A stretch of DNA of 64,000 nucleotides from Limosilactobacillus difficilis (GCF_947387495.1 NZ_CANDNU010000003.1:18190-82189), one strand, 5' to 3'; shown: positions 39,458-47,936, counted from the stretch's first letter. Numbers and translations: made by a program. The notes: generated from the sequence alone by a model not told the origin.

Positions 39458-39625
39458 ATGGCAGACAATCAATTGCCTAGCGACATCGACTTAAAGGTTC
39501 CGGCTCGGGGGCCTGCTGGAAAAGATGGCAAGTCACCGATAAGAGGACAAGACTACTGGACCCAAGCAGACCAAGACGCTATCAAGCAGTGGATCGAAAA
39601 CGCAATTCTCAATGGTAAATGGTAA
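39458..39625 (+). CDS. Small fibre-related protein
   Basis: A 55-residue frame behind AAGGAGGTGGTCCT. N-terminal IDLKVPARGPAGKDGKSP matches the beginning of the preceding collagen-like protein; the end is helical (YWTQADQDAIKQWIENAI). Perhaps a chaperone or cap for the fibre; not recognised. Confidence 0.6.
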   Translation: MADNQLPSDIDLKVPARGPAGKDGKSPIRGQDYWTQADQDAIKQWIENAILNGKW

Positions 39626-39679
39626 ACGAAGTGTCATTCGATAGGATGGAAATTTTTCTATATAGGAAGGAGTGAGTTC

Positions 39680-40201
39680 ATGGTTACACTTTCACAACAA
39701 CTGAAATTGCTGGCTGACGGCTTCCGCAAGCGTTACGGCAAAACGGAAACTCTGACACTGGCAGATATGACTAAGCTAGTAACGCCACCTGCTTTTCCGA
39801 GTGGGACTGACTTGCTGGGTGGCAAGCCAGTTCACTTAGGCATATCCAAATTGGATGGTGAAGACCCATCAGATACAGACGTGCCTTTTCAAATAGTTGC
39901 AGTCCCACCTAAGATGAGTGTTCCGATTACTTTATCAATCACTGTTTCAAGCGTCTCATATTTGAGTTCTACCGACAGCAAGTTAATCTTCCACAGTGAT
40001 GAAAAGGGAGATATTCCAATTACATTGCCTAATATGCAGCCTAACTACGTGGAGGGTAAGACACTAATAAAAACCATTACGGCAAAAATTCCAGCTAACA
40101 CTTTTATTGATAGTGACATTGTCAAATGGCGTATAAAAGCGTTGAATGAATGTTCAGTTGGTAATTTGGAAAAGATTGTCGCCACCTATGTGGGGGGGTA
40201 G
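39680..40201 (+). CDS. Unknown beta-rich protein, possible receptor-binding head
   Basis: A 173-residue protein behind AGGAAGGAGTGAGTTC. The first 45 residues are helical (LKLLADGFRKRYGKTETLTL), the rest beta-rich. It is the last sizeable late gene. Not recognised; location suggests fibre head or wall-binding module. Confidence 0.55.
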   Translation: MVTLSQQLKLLADGFRKRYGKTETLTLADMTKLVTPPAFPSGTDLLGGKPVHLGISKLDGEDPSDTDVPFQIVAVPPKMSVPITLSITVSSVSYLSSTDSKLIFHSDEKGDIPITLPNMQPNYVEGKTLIKTITAKIPANTFIDSDIVKWRIKALNECSVGNLEKIVATYVGG

Positions 40202-40249
40202 TTAACCGCCTCCTTAGTGCTTTTACCTCCTTGATTGGAGGGGGCGATT

Positions 40250-40294
40250 ATGGACGAGAAAAGTTACTGTTGTCGCAATAGCCGAATGACTTAA
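40250..40294 (+). CDS. Possible 14-residue peptide
   Basis: A 14-codon frame behind a very strong GGAGGGGGCGATT site that can also be folded into CCTCC/GGAGG. Perhaps a degenerate XkdX-like remnant. Weakly supported. Confidence 0.25.
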   Translation: MDEKSYCCRNSRMT

Positions 40295-40320
40295 AGCAAG
40301 AATTACAAGGATTTTTTCAA

Positions 40321-40359
40321 CACCCCTGATCGGCAGAAATGCTGGTCAGGGGCTTTTTT
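40321..40359 (+). terminator. Late operon terminator
   Basis: CCCCTGA / TCAGGGG stem with additional pairing inside, followed by CTTTTTT. Ends the late transcript. Confidence 0.88.
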
Positions 40360-40513
40360 CGTAGGATCAGTTTTTTTAAAGCCATTCTTCATTATTGACA
40401 GTTGACAGCCATTCTCAGCATTTTTTTTGGCAAGTAGTGTTTTACACATTTGATGCGAAAAACTTCTTATACTGGAACTGGTGCGTTTTTTGCTCATAAA
40501 TTTAATAAAAATG

Positions 40514-40522
40514 TGATATACT
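40514..40522 (+). promoter_or_regulatory. Extended -10 promoter near the right end
   Basis: TGATATACT, an extended -10 with weak -35, preceding a leader and a short membrane peptide. Confidence 0.45.
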
Positions 40523-40670
40523 CAGAGAGTCGTTAATGATTAAGCGTCTAAATGTACTGTCTTTTTCTTGTAACTAAGGACCTACAGAAAGGACGTGGTT
40601 ATCATGAGCGTATCTAAGTGTGTACGTTTAGTAATTGAACGTTCTTTGAATATTTACAAAGGACATGCTT

Positions 40671-40844
40671 ATGCACATTCCAGACCTGATGCAGGGTTTT
40701 GCCAAAGTTATTATGGCTATGCATGGTCTGCCTATTATCGTAAACATGGGTATTTTATTGGTTGTATTGGTAATGATTGTGTTGCTTTACCGTTTTGGCA
40801 TTGCCTATCTCGACCATATTTACCCAAAAAGAAAAAGCCATTAG
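40671..40844 (+). CDS. Small membrane peptide near attR
   Basis: A 57-residue frame with one strong span (IIVNMGILLVVLVMIVLLY) and a basic end (HIYPKRKSH), behind AAAGGAC. An overlapping 81-codon frame from 40604 to 40849 with good ribosome site GAAAGGACGTGG has odd composition and may act only as a leader. The overlap recalls mok/hok coupling. Possibly a toxin-like or superinfection-related moron; not recognised. Confidence 0.45.
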   Translation: MHIPDLMQGFAKVIMAMHGLPIIVNMGILLVVLVMIVLLYRFGIAYLDHIYPKRKSH

Positions 40845-40861
40845 TTTAAAACCAATGGCTT
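40835..40861 (+). terminator. Hairpin after the small membrane peptide
   Basis: AAGCCATT (40835-40842) pairs with AATGGCTT (40854-40861); the T run is poor, so function as terminator is uncertain. Confidence 0.45.
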
Positions 40862-40917
40862 ATTAAAAAGCTAGACAGTACAGCAGACGCAATGATACAC
40901 AGAAAATTATTAACGTC

Positions 40918-40955
40918 AAGTAATCACGTCACAGACAAGCGTGGTTACTTTTTTT
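40918..40955 (+). terminator. Rho-independent terminator
   Basis: AAGTAATCACG and CGTGGTTACTT form an 11-base stem with one mismatch, followed by a T run to 40955. Together with neighbouring hairpins this insulates the prophage end. Confidence 0.82.
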
Positions 40956-41107
40956 GTACATTAGTATAGTAAAATAGATGTCAAACAAATGCAAGTACTC
41001 TATTAATAAAGTACTTAAAGACTTCAGCACAGTTATTTATCTATAAAGAACATGAACGTAAATGTGCAGAAGATTGAACTTAGCCACTCAATCAGATGTA
41101 CGTTGTC

Positions 41108-41141
41108 AGCCTTGCTTGCCTCGTGCTTGCAGGGCTTTTTA
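41108..41141 (+). terminator. Probable terminator hairpin
   Basis: AGCCTTGC / GCAGGGCT can pair, with TTTTT after it. Imperfect stem. The 41000-41107 stretch before it is AT-rich with nothing firm. Confidence 0.5.
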
Positions 41142-41151
41142 TGTGTGATTT

Positions 41152-41172
41152 TGTGTGCCAAATGTGTGCCAA
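41152..41172. repeat. Tandem TGTGTGCCAA, possible integrase arm sites
   Basis: TGTGTGCCAA at 41152-41161 and again at 41163-41172, 11 bp apart, about 125 bp from the attachment core. Position and spacing fit arm-type sites for a tyrosine integrase. Inference only. Confidence 0.45.
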
Positions 41173-41215
41173 CCTTGTTATTTTATGTTGTTTTTCAATA
41201 TTTTAGTAAAACAAT

Positions 41216-41260
41216 AAAACACCCTGAAACGCTGTTAAATCAACATTTCAGGGTGTTTTT
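41216..41260. terminator. Bidirectional terminator next to attR
   Basis: AAAACACCCTGAAA and TTTCAGGGTGTTTT are perfect 14-base complements, with A and T tracts on the flanks, so it can end transcription both ways. Confidence 0.88.
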
Positions 41261-41296
41261 GTTATTCTTGAATTTTGTTCAAGATTCATTAAAAAA

Positions 41297-41383
41297 GGAG
41301 AGTACAGGGGTCGAACCTGCTCGCCGGGATTAACCGGTTCGTCGGATTTCGAGTCCGATGCATTACCGTTCTGCCAACTCTCC
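41297..41383 (-). tRNA. tRNA-Ser (CGA); its 3' end is the prophage attachment site
   Basis: On the minus strand: 7-bp acceptor (GGAGAGT/ACTCTCC), 3-bp D stem, anticodon stem TCGGA/TCCGA with loop CTCGAAA (anticodon CGA), long variable arm, T-arm GCAGG/CCTGT with TTCGACC loop. CCA is not encoded. The base after the acceptor stem reads T, not the usual G73 of tRNA-Ser, and opens a T run that may terminate it. The 3' half faces the prophage, so the shared core probably lies within about 41297-41320. Confidence 0.93.
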
Positions 41384-41399
41384 ATAAAGCAACATCAGT

Positions 41400-41408
41400 A
41401 TTATATCA
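41400..41408 (-). promoter_or_regulatory. tRNA-Ser promoter, extended -10
   Basis: Minus strand TGATATAAT lies about 17 bases before the tRNA 5' end; -35 is unclear. The rest of 41409-41476 holds nothing further that I can support. Confidence 0.5.
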
Positions 41409-41476
41409 AGGATGATGCAGAAGGTAAAGGGGCAAATGCTAGTTGGACACCTGTTTTAGATTTTCGTTATCTGAAA

Positions 41477-42112
41477 TTATTCAATGTCGTCGCGAAGTAA
41501 ACCGACGACTTTGCCAAGAATAGTGACTTTCTCTAAAATGATCGGATCCATGTGATCATTTTCTGGTTGCAAGCGGTAGTGGTCTTTTTCTTTGTAAAAA
41601 CGTTTGCAGGTTGCTTCGTTGTCGTCGGTCATTGCGATCACTACTTCACCATTTTCGGCTGTACTTTGCCGTTGGACAATCACTTTGTCACCGTTGAGAA
41701 TTCCCATGTTGATCATTGAATTACCATGAATCTGAAGCATAAACAGGTCATCATGATTGTTAAGTGTTGGTGGAATCGGGAAATAGTCAGTGGCATTTTG
41801 CTCGGCCAGAATAGGTTCGCCGGCTGCCACTTCACCGAGTAAAGGCATTTTATCATTTTGGGGATGGATCCCCAAGACTTCTAAGCCTTGCGGAGTAATC
41901 TCTAAAGCCCGTGGTTTAGCAGGGTCTTTTTGAAGATAGCCTTCTTTAATGAGACGAGTGATATGACCATGCACGGTGCTGGTCGACGAAAGACCAACGG
42001 CAGTGCAAATTTCACGCACAGTTGGCGGAAAGCCATGCTCACTGACTTGACGATTAATAAAGCTGAGGACAGCCATTCGTTTGTTATAAGCTGATTTTGG
42101 CATTAGTGACAC
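41477..42112 (-). CDS. lexA: LexA repressor
   Basis: A 211-residue LexA. The winged helix-turn-helix ([20 protein letters not shown]) is in residues 25-50. The self-cleavage site is Ala-Gly in EVAAGEPIL, the nucleophile is Ser in [10 protein letters not shown] and the Lys lies in the later basic strand. It represses SOS genes until RecA filaments trigger cleavage. The prophage borders its 3' side. A LexA box overlaps its own promoter. Confidence 0.97.
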   Translation of the reverse strand: MSLMPKSAYNKRMAVLSFINRQVSEHGFPPTVREICTAVGLSSTSTVHGHITRLIKEGYLQKDPAKPRALEITPQGLEVLGIHPQNDKMPLLGEVAAGEPILAEQNATDYFPIPPTLNNHDDLFMLQIHGNSMINMGILNGDKVIVQRQSTAENGEVVIAMTDDNEATCKRFYKEKDHYRLQPENDHMDPIILEKVTILGKVVGLLRDDIE

Positions 42113-42141
42113 CTCATGGATCCTTTTATTGATACTAATCC

Positions 42142-42181
42142 ACTATAACATATGTAACTTCTTCTTGCAAACATACGTTCG
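42142..42181 (-). promoter_or_regulatory. lexA promoter with LexA (SOS) box
   Basis: Minus strand: TTGCAA (42165-42170), 17-bp spacer, TATAGT (42142-42147). The box CGAACGTATGTTTG (42168-42181) fits the Gram-positive consensus CGAACRNRYGTTYC except at its end, and overlaps the -35, so LexA would shut off its own gene. Being between divergent genes, it may also touch ynzC. Confidence 0.85.
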
Positions 42182-42196
42182 AATGATTTGCCATTC

Positions 42197-42225
42197 TTGC
42201 AATCTGCTTAGTGCTTTTGTAAACT
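42197..42225 (+). promoter_or_regulatory. ynzC promoter
   Basis: TTGCAA (42197-42202), 17-bp spacer, TAAACT (42220-42225), about 25 bp before the start. Confidence 0.6.
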
Positions 42226-42248
42226 TAGGGAAAAACGGGGTGAAGAGA

Positions 42249-42494
42249 TTGGCAGCAGAAAACGAACAAGACCGTTTGCTCAAACGCATTAATGAATTGG
42301 CAAAAAAAAATAAGTCGGAGGGTTTAACAGCGGAAGAAAAAGCTGAGCGCAAAAAATTGCGTGATGAATATCTTAAAAATTTTCGCGAAGCCTTTCGCAG
42401 CAATGTTGAACACATGCGTATTTATGACAAGCAGGGTAAAGAAGTTACACCAAAAAAGCTGCAGGATGTTCAACGCAAAAAGGGTTTGCGCTAA
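42249..42494 (+). CDS. ynzC: UPF0291/DUF896 family protein YnzC
   Basis: An 81-residue helical protein from TTG at 42249 after GGGGTGAAGAG. The motif RINELAKKNKSEGLTAEEK and the end YDKQGKEVTPKKLQ are diagnostic. Often linked with lexA and SOS; function unclear. Confidence 0.9.
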   Translation: MAAENEQDRLLKRINELAKKNKSEGLTAEEKAERKKLRDEYLKNFREAFRSNVEHMRIYDKQGKEVTPKKLQDVQRKKGLR

Positions 42495-42501
42495 ATAGGC
42501 T

Positions 42502-42530
42502 TTGCACAAAGTCACGAAGATGTGTAACAT
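42502..42530 (+). promoter_or_regulatory. yneF promoter
   Basis: TTGCAC (42502-42507), 17-bp spacer, TAACAT (42525-42530). Confidence 0.6.
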
Positions 42531-42566
42531 AGGTTGAGTAAACGTTTATCAAGGAGGAACTGAATC

Positions 42567-42791
42567 GTGTCCGGTTTAGCCATTTTTTTAATTATCATCG
42601 CATTATTAGTTGGGATTGTTATCGGCTATTTTGGTGCTCGCCACTACATGGAAAAGTACATTCGCGAGAACCCGCCGATTACTGAGTCAATGATGCGGAC
42701 GATGATGATGCAGATGGGGCAAAAACCATCTGAACGCAAACTGCATCAGATGATGCAAACGATGAAGGCTCAGGCCAAAAAAGCCAAATAG
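42567..42791 (+). CDS. yneF: UPF0154 membrane protein YneF
   Basis: A 74-residue protein with one N-terminal span (AIFLIIIALLVGIVIGYFGA) and ENPPITESMMRTMMMQMGQK, the UPF0154 signature. GTG start after CAAGGAGGAAC. Role unknown; conserved beside ynzC. Confidence 0.93.
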   Translation: MSGLAIFLIIIALLVGIVIGYFGARHYMEKYIRENPPITESMMRTMMMQMGQKPSERKLHQMMQTMKAQAKKAK

Positions 42792-42810
42792 CAAGCTTCA
42801 TTTCTGATGA

Positions 42811-42855
42811 AAAACCTGCTGGAATTGGGCAACCAATCCCGGCAGGTTTTATTTT
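42811..42855. terminator. Bidirectional terminator between yneF and plsC
   Basis: AAAACCTGC / GCAGGTTTT stem with inner pairing; A and T runs on the two sides serve the convergent genes. Confidence 0.85.
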
Positions 42856-43493
42856 TAAAAGTTATCATTTTTGGGTTTAGCTGGCATCACGTATTTAAAT
42901 GATGGGTCCAGTTCTTTATCCAATTGATCAAAAGCAGATTGCATCTTTTGCTCGTACATATGCTGTGTGTCCTCATCAAGACGTTGGCGCCGGTCAACCA
43001 AAAAGGGTTGACCGAAGGCAATCCGTCTTTTTTTCCGTGACCACATCTGGTTGAACTTTAACGGCCCCTGGTAAACAGCTGGAACAATTGGTACCCCCGC
43101 CATTTTTGCGATTAACAGCGCACCACCCTTTAACTGGGCAGAATAACGGGAACCGCTGGGAAAAATAATAGTTGAATAGGGGCTTTTTTTGAGAAGCCGC
43201 ACGGGTTTGCTAATTGCAGACGGGCCGGGGTGTTTGCGGTTGACTGGATAAGCGTGTAATGTTTTTAAAAACCAGGCAACGAGTTTATTTTGAAAGAGTT
43301 CTTCTTTGGCCATAAAAGAGAATTGCTTCGGATAAACAGCCAGTGCGAGAAGCACCGGATCCATCCAAGTTCGGTGTGGAGCCACCAGGATGTAGTTGCC
43401 TTTCGGCAGACGGTCGCGGTGTTTAATCTCTGATCGACCGTTGATTAAATTTAAAAAGGGGTTCACAATATGAACGAGAAAATTATAGAGCAT
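42855..43493 (-). CDS. plsC: 1-acyl-glycerol-3-phosphate acyltransferase
   Basis: A 212-residue PlsC-family enzyme making phosphatidic acid. HRTWMD is the HX4D active site, and IFPSGSRYS is the substrate-binding motif (usually EGTR-like, here SGSR). A hydrophobic N-terminus anchors it. The second ATG (43493) has AAGGA at better spacing than 43502. Confidence 0.88.
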   Translation of the reverse strand: MLYNFLVHIVNPFLNLINGRSEIKHRDRLPKGNYILVAPHRTWMDPVLLALAVYPKQFSFMAKEELFQNKLVAWFLKTLHAYPVNRKHPGPSAISKPVRLLKKSPYSTIIFPSGSRYSAQLKGGALLIAKMAGVPIVPAVYQGPLKFNQMWSRKKRRIAFGQPFLVDRRQRLDEDTQHMYEQKMQSAFDQLDKELDPSFKYVMPAKPKNDNF

Positions 43494-43572
43494 TATGATC
43501 ATCCTTAATTGTTGTGGTTCATGGCATTAGTATGACGAATTTTAATCTAAGTTGCAAGGGTGAGAGATTTTT

Positions 43573-44325
43573 ATGGAAAAAAAAGTTCAATTGCTCCCGG
43601 ATGAACGGATTGATGAATTAGCAAGTCAGAATATTAAGATCATTCAAAGCAAAACAGTATTTGCCTTTTCACTCGATGCGGTTTTGTTGGCAAACTTTGT
43701 TCGTCCGAACCATCGCCACCGGCTTAAAACGGTTGATCTCTGTGCAGGAAACGGCGCGGTTGGCCTTTTTCTCCATAATAAATTGGGTGGAAAATTTTAC
43801 GAAGTTGAAATTCAATCACGCCTTGCTGACATGGCCCAGCGAAGCATTCAGTTGAATCAGCTTTCGTCGCGTTACGTGGTGATTAATGATGACTTGGCCA
43901 ACGTGTACCAACAGATTCCCAAAGATAGTGCCGATGTTGTCGTCTGCAATCCACCATATTTTCCGACCAGCACGACCAGCGTAAAAAATCCTAATCCTTA
44001 CCTGGCGATCGCCCGTCACGAGATCAAAACTAATTTGACGACTGTCCTTGACCGCATGAGTGGGTTGTTGAAGATGAATGGACATGGCTACTTGGTTCAC
44101 CGTCCAGATCGCTTGCCAGAAATAATGGCCTCGCTGGTCCAACACCGACTCGTTCCGAAACGGATTCAATTTGTGTATCCCAAACCCGGGACTGATGCAA
44201 ATATGGTCGTGATAGATACCATCAAAGATGGTAAGGCAGCGGGGTTGAAGATTGTGCCCCCACTAATTGTAGGGCAGAGTAACGGGAACTATACTTCGGA
44301 AGTTCTGGCGATGCTCCATGGCTAG
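43573..44325 (+). CDS. trmN6: tRNA1(Val) A37 N6-methyltransferase-like
   Basis: A 250-residue SAM methyltransferase: VDLCAGNGAVGLFL is the SAM motif and VVCNPPYF the NPPY amino-methylase motif. DERIDELASQNIKIIQSK at the start is typical of the YabB/TrmN6 group. It overlaps the next gene by 8 bases, as in other Firmicutes. Confidence 0.88.
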   Translation: MEKKVQLLPDERIDELASQNIKIIQSKTVFAFSLDAVLLANFVRPNHRHRLKTVDLCAGNGAVGLFLHNKLGGKFYEVEIQSRLADMAQRSIQLNQLSSRYVVINDDLANVYQQIPKDSADVVVCNPPYFPTSTTSVKNPNPYLAIARHEIKTNLTTVLDRMSGLLKMNGHGYLVHRPDRLPEIMASLVQHRLVPKRIQFVYPKPGTDANMVVIDTIKDGKAAGLKIVPPLIVGQSNGNYTSEVLAMLHG

Positions 44326-44626
44326 CAAAGATTATTTCTTTTATGTGCTCTATTGTGCTGACGGCTCTCTTTATGGCGGTTTTACCAATGATGTTCACCG
44401 CCGTTTTGCGGCACACCAGAATTATAAAGGTGCTAAATATACCAGGGTGAAGTCACGCCATCCGCTACAGCTGGCTTTTTATCAGCGCTTTACGACGAAG
44501 CATGCAGCTTTGAGTGCTGAGTATCATTTCAAGCATCAGACCCATCAGAAAAAAGAAGCCTTTTTAAAAGCACATGGTGTTTTGTTGAGTTATTTCCAAA
44601 AAAAGCTGATGAAATCCCCTAAGTAG
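44318..44626 (+). CDS. GIY-YIG family protein (YazA/UPF0213)
   Basis: A 102-residue single-domain GIY-YIG protein: FYVLYCADGSLYGGFT is the signature, followed by RRFAAHQNYKGAKYT. Always near trmN6 in Firmicutes; biological substrate unknown. Confidence 0.9.
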   Translation: MASKDYFFYVLYCADGSLYGGFTNDVHRRFAAHQNYKGAKYTRVKSRHPLQLAFYQRFTTKHAALSAEYHFKHQTHQKKEAFLKAHGVLLSYFQKKLMKSPK

Positions 44627-44629
44627 GAC

Positions 44630-44658
44630 TTGCGACTTAGGCATCATTTTTGTATACT
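44630..44658 (+). promoter_or_regulatory. rpsB operon promoter and leader
   Basis: TTGCGA (44630-44635), 17-bp spacer, TATACT (44653-44658). The leader of about 105 bases to rpsB contains TCCCT/AGGGA and other pairing; it may carry S2 autoregulation, but no known motif was matched. Confidence 0.75.
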
Positions 44659-44770
44659 ATTAGCTGGTGTCTAATGCACAAAACACACCTGTTGCGATGA
44701 AATAGGCGGTGCCAATTGGTCCCTATTGCAATTGAACAGCAGGGAGGACAAACTATTTGGAGGTTTTTTT

Positions 44771-45583
44771 ATGGCTGTTGTAACTATGAAGCAATTACTT
44801 GAAGCCGGTGTCCACTTCGGTCACCAGACTCGTCGCTGGAATCCAAAGATGAAGCCGTACATCTTCACTGAACGTAACGGAATCTACATCATTGACTTGC
44901 AAAAGACAGTTAAGATGATCAACTCCGCTTACAACTACATGAAGGATGTTGCTGCTAAGGGCGGCGTTGTACTCTTTGTTGGGACGAAGAAGCAAGCACA
45001 GGATTCCATCGAAGAAGAAGCAACTCGCGCCGGTGTTTACTACGTTAACCACCGTTGGCTTGGTGGGACGCTGACTAACTGGAAGACTATCCAGTCACGG
45101 ATCGCTCGCCTCAAGGAATTGAAGAAGATGTCAACTGACGGCACTTTTGACCGTCTGCCAAAGAAGGAAGTTTCTGTTTTAACGAAGCAACGCGAAAAGT
45201 TGGAACACTTCCTGGGCGGCATCGAAGACATGCCACATATTCCTGACGTCATCTACATTGTTGACCCTCACAAGGAAACAATTGCTGTTAACGAAGCTAA
45301 AAAGCTTAACATTCCGATTGTTGCCATGGTCGACACTAACACTGACCCGGACGACATCGATGTGATCATTCCATCTAACGATGATGCTATTCGTGCCGTT
45401 CGTCTGATCACTTCTAAGATGGCAGACGCTATCATTGAGGGTAAGCAGGGCCAGGACGACCAACAAGCGGTCGCAGCTCAACAAGAAGAAGCTACTGACG
45501 ATGACGCTGATGCCGACAAGACTGTTTCTTCAGAAGACCTTCAGAATCTGAAGAAGAATGTTGAAGGCAAGGACGCAGAATAA
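44771..45583 (+). CDS. rpsB: Ribosomal protein S2
   Basis: A 270-residue S2. [20 protein letters not shown] and [14 protein letters not shown] are signatures; the C-terminal 35 residues form an acidic tail. ATG at 44771 has GGAGG ahead. First gene of the rpsB-tsf unit. Confidence 0.98.
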   Translation: MAVVTMKQLLEAGVHFGHQTRRWNPKMKPYIFTERNGIYIIDLQKTVKMINSAYNYMKDVAAKGGVVLFVGTKKQAQDSIEEEATRAGVYYVNHRWLGGTLTNWKTIQSRIARLKELKKMSTDGTFDRLPKKEVSVLTKQREKLEHFLGGIEDMPHIPDVIYIVDPHKETIAVNEAKKLNIPIVAMVDTNTDPDDIDVIIPSNDDAIRAVRLITSKMADAIIEGKQGQDDQQAVAAQQEEATDDDADADKTVSSEDLQNLKKNVEGKDAE

Positions 45584-45597
45584 ATAGTTATCGCTTG

Positions 45598-45648
45598 GGC
45601 TGTTTTGCAGGACGACCATTTTGGCCTGAGTGCAAAACAGCCTTTTTT
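45598..45648 (+). terminator. Terminator/attenuator between rpsB and tsf
   Basis: GGCTGTTTTGCA / TGCAAAACAGCC, a perfect 12-bp stem, followed by TTTTTT. Probably lowers tsf relative to rpsB. Confidence 0.9.
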
Positions 45649-45680
45649 ATTAAAAATATTTTTAAAGGAGTTACTTAACC

Positions 45681-46556
45681 ATGGCAATCAGTGCAAAACA
45701 AGTAATGGAATTACGTAACAAGTCCGGTGTTGGGATTATGGCAGCTAAGAAGGCTTTAGTTGCGAGTGATGGCGACATGGACAAGGCAATGGACTATCTT
45801 CGTGAAAAGGGGATGGCTAAGGCCGCTAAGAAGAGTGATAAGGTTGCGGCCGAAGGTCTGACCGACATCGAAGTAGTTGGTAATACGGCTGTTATCCTCG
45901 AATTGAACTCTGAAACCGACTTTGTAGCTGCTAGTGATCCGTTCAAGGATTTGCTGAAGAAGCTGGCACAATTGCTGGTTAAAGAACAACCGGCTGACGT
46001 TGCAGCGGTTGAAGCTTTGAAGTTTGATGATGGGACAACGGTTAAGCAAGCGCTGGCCACGACGACTCAACAAACTGGTGAAAAGGTAAGCCTTCGTCGT
46101 TTCCAAATCGTTAAGAAGGAAGACGGGGATGTCTTTGGACCTTACCTGCACCAAGGTGGGCGGATTGCTGCTCTGGTTGTTCTTCAAGGGGCTGATGAAG
46201 CTACTGCTAAGGATGTCGCAATGCACGTTGCCGCAATCAACCCAGAATTCATGGTTAAGGAAGATGTTTCCCAAGAACGTCTTGACCACGAAAAGGAAGT
46301 CTTCAAGCAAGAAACTCTCAACGAAGGCAAACCGGCTAAGATTGTTGACAAGATCGTTGAAGGTCGTTTGAACAAGTTCTTGTCCGAAATTTGCCTGGCT
46401 GACCAAAAGTTTGTTAAGAACCCTGATCAGACAGTTGCTGAATATGTGGCATCAAAGGGCGGCAAGCTGAAGAGCTTTGTTCGCTACGAAGTTGGGGAAG
46501 GGATTGAAAAGAAGCAATCCGACATTGCCCAAGAAGTTCAAGATCAACTGAAGTAG
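45681..46556 (+). CDS. tsf: Elongation factor Ts
   Basis: A 291-residue EF-Ts: N-terminal UBA-like domain ([18 protein letters not shown]), core with [14 protein letters not shown], and a C-terminal module. It recharges EF-Tu with GTP. AAAGGAGTTACTTAACC ribosome site. Confidence 0.97.
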   Translation: MAISAKQVMELRNKSGVGIMAAKKALVASDGDMDKAMDYLREKGMAKAAKKSDKVAAEGLTDIEVVGNTAVILELNSETDFVAASDPFKDLLKKLAQLLVKEQPADVAAVEALKFDDGTTVKQALATTTQQTGEKVSLRRFQIVKKEDGDVFGPYLHQGGRIAALVVLQGADEATAKDVAMHVAAINPEFMVKEDVSQERLDHEKEVFKQETLNEGKPAKIVDKIVEGRLNKFLSEICLADQKFVKNPDQTVAEYVASKGGKLKSFVRYEVGEGIEKKQSDIAQEVQDQLK

Positions 46557-46566
46557 TTAATGTGGA

Positions 46567-46593
46567 GGGCGTACTGTGACGGTACGTCCTTTT
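46567..46593 (+). terminator. Weak terminator hairpin
   Basis: GGGCGTAC / GTACGTCC 8-base stem with one G-U, then TTTT. Probably partial, since pyrH has no clear promoter here. Confidence 0.5.
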
Positions 46594-46630
46594 GCAAAAG
46601 AAGTGCTTAACTACCAAACAGGAGGACAAG

Positions 46631-47353
46631 ATGTCAGATATTAAATACAATCGGGTTATTTTGAAACTTAGCGGCGAAGCATTGGCAGGTGACCAAAAAT
46701 TCGGGATTAACCCTCCTGAAATTAAAGTTGTCGCCAAAGAACTGAAACAGATTTATGACATGGGTGTCCAAGTCGGCATTGTTGTCGGTGGTGGCAACAT
46801 GTGGCGTGGTGTAACTGGTGAACAGTTAGGAATGGAACGGGCCCAGGCTGACTACATCGGGATGCTCGGGACGATTATGAATGCCCTATCACTCCAGGAC
46901 GCTCTGGAAGCAATTAAAGTCCCAACTCGGGTTCAAACCTCAATTGAAATGCGGCAAATTGCTGAGCCATATATCCGGCGGCGGGCTATTCGTCACCTGG
47001 AAAAGAAGCGTGTTGTGATTTTTGCCGGGGGCACGGGTAGTCCATACTTCTCGACTGACACTACTGCTGCGCTCCGGGCGGCCGAAATTAATGCCGATGC
47101 AATTTTGATGGCCAAAAATGGCGTTGATGGTGTATATTCTGCCGATCCGCGAAAAGATGCTTCGGCTAAGAAGTATACTCATCTGACGCATATGGATATT
47201 CTGCAAAAGCATCTTCACGTCATGGACTCTACTGCTAGTTCCTTATCGATGGACAACCACATTCCATTGGTTGTGTTTAATTTTAATCATCCTGGCAACA
47301 TCTTGAAGGCAGTTAAGGGCGAAGAAATCGGTACTACAATCGAAGGTGATTAA
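46631..47353 (+). CDS. pyrH: Uridylate kinase
   Basis: A 240-residue UMP kinase of the amino-acid-kinase fold: [31 protein letters not shown], and [23 protein letters not shown] 46631 follows AGGAGGACAAG. UMP to UDP for nucleotide and wall synthesis. Confidence 0.98.
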   Translation: MSDIKYNRVILKLSGEALAGDQKFGINPPEIKVVAKELKQIYDMGVQVGIVVGGGNMWRGVTGEQLGMERAQADYIGMLGTIMNALSLQDALEAIKVPTRVQTSIEMRQIAEPYIRRRAIRHLEKKRVVIFAGGTGSPYFSTDTTAALRAAEINADAILMAKNGVDGVYSADPRKDASAKKYTHLTHMDILQKHLHVMDSTASSLSMDNHIPLVVFNFNHPGNILKAVKGEEIGTTIEGD

Positions 47354-47356
47354 TCG

Positions 47357-47920
47357 ATGGCTAATGGCAAACAAATTTTAAGCGAAGCAAAAGATAAGAT
47401 GGCAAAGTCGGGTGACGCTTTGCGGCGGCGCTTGGCTGACATTCAAGCGGGCCGGGCTAACGCGAGCCTGCTCAATCCGGTTAAGGTCGACTATTATGGT
47501 AGTCCAACACCTCTTAACCAGATGGCCTCCATCACAATTCCCGAAGCACGGCAGCTGTTGATTACCCCTTATGATAAGGGAACACTCAAAGACATCGAAA
47601 AGGCAATTTACGCCGCTAATTTGGGGCTGACTCCTCAGGAGAACGGGGATGCCATTCGGATTGTGATTCCACAGCTGACCGAAGACCGGCGGAAGGAATT
47701 AGTCAAAGACGTCAAACACGAGGCCGAAGAAGCTAAAGTAGCAGTGCGCAATGTTCGTCGCGAAGCGATGGATAAGTTAAAAGCTGGCCATAAAGATGGC
47801 GATTTTAATGACGATGAATTCCACGATTTGGAAGACAAAGTCCAAAAGGAAACCGATGCAGGGATCAAAAATTTGGACAACATTGCTGCCGATAAAGAAA
47901 AAGATTTGATGAACAATTAA
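47357..47920 (+). CDS. frr: Ribosome recycling factor
   Basis: A 187-residue RRF: two-domain layout with RRRLADIQAGRANASLL and IPQLTEDRRKELVKDVKHEA signatures. Splits post-termination ribosomes with EF-G. Only 3 bases from pyrH. Confidence 0.98.
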   Translation: MANGKQILSEAKDKMAKSGDALRRRLADIQAGRANASLLNPVKVDYYGSPTPLNQMASITIPEARQLLITPYDKGTLKDIEKAIYAANLGLTPQENGDAIRIVIPQLTEDRRKELVKDVKHEAEEAKVAVRNVRREAMDKLKAGHKDGDFNDDEFHDLEDKVQKETDAGIKNLDNIAADKEKDLMNN

Positions 47921-47936
47921 TTTCCGACTTGATCAT

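Larger units (their letters stand above)
1..41304. mobile_element. Siphovirus-type prophage, right part (left end outside window)
   Basis: Gene order is that of a temperate cos-type siphophage: lytic switch, replication, late regulator, HNH/terminase, HK97-type head, long tail, lysis, fibres. It ends at the 3' end of a tRNA-Ser(CGA) gene at 41297, the kind of site used by Lactobacillus phage mv4 (established knowledge). The window opens between the expected cI and cro genes, so repressor, integrase and attL are not visible. Structural genes are open and in order, so the element may be inducible; decay is limited to a homing-endonuclease remnant near 9.6 kb and a probable peptide pseudogene near 13.9 kb. 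The exact right boundary is inferred from the tRNA end. Confidence 0.93.

Noticed and set aside
40604-40849. 81-codon frame with ribosome site
   Set aside because: Composition is odd (many Cys, Tyr, Trp, His) and looks like a shadow of the membrane peptide in another frame; kept only as a possible leader.
44659-44770. Known riboswitch in the rpsB leader
   Set aside because: Some pairing is present but no conserved riboswitch motif could be recognised.
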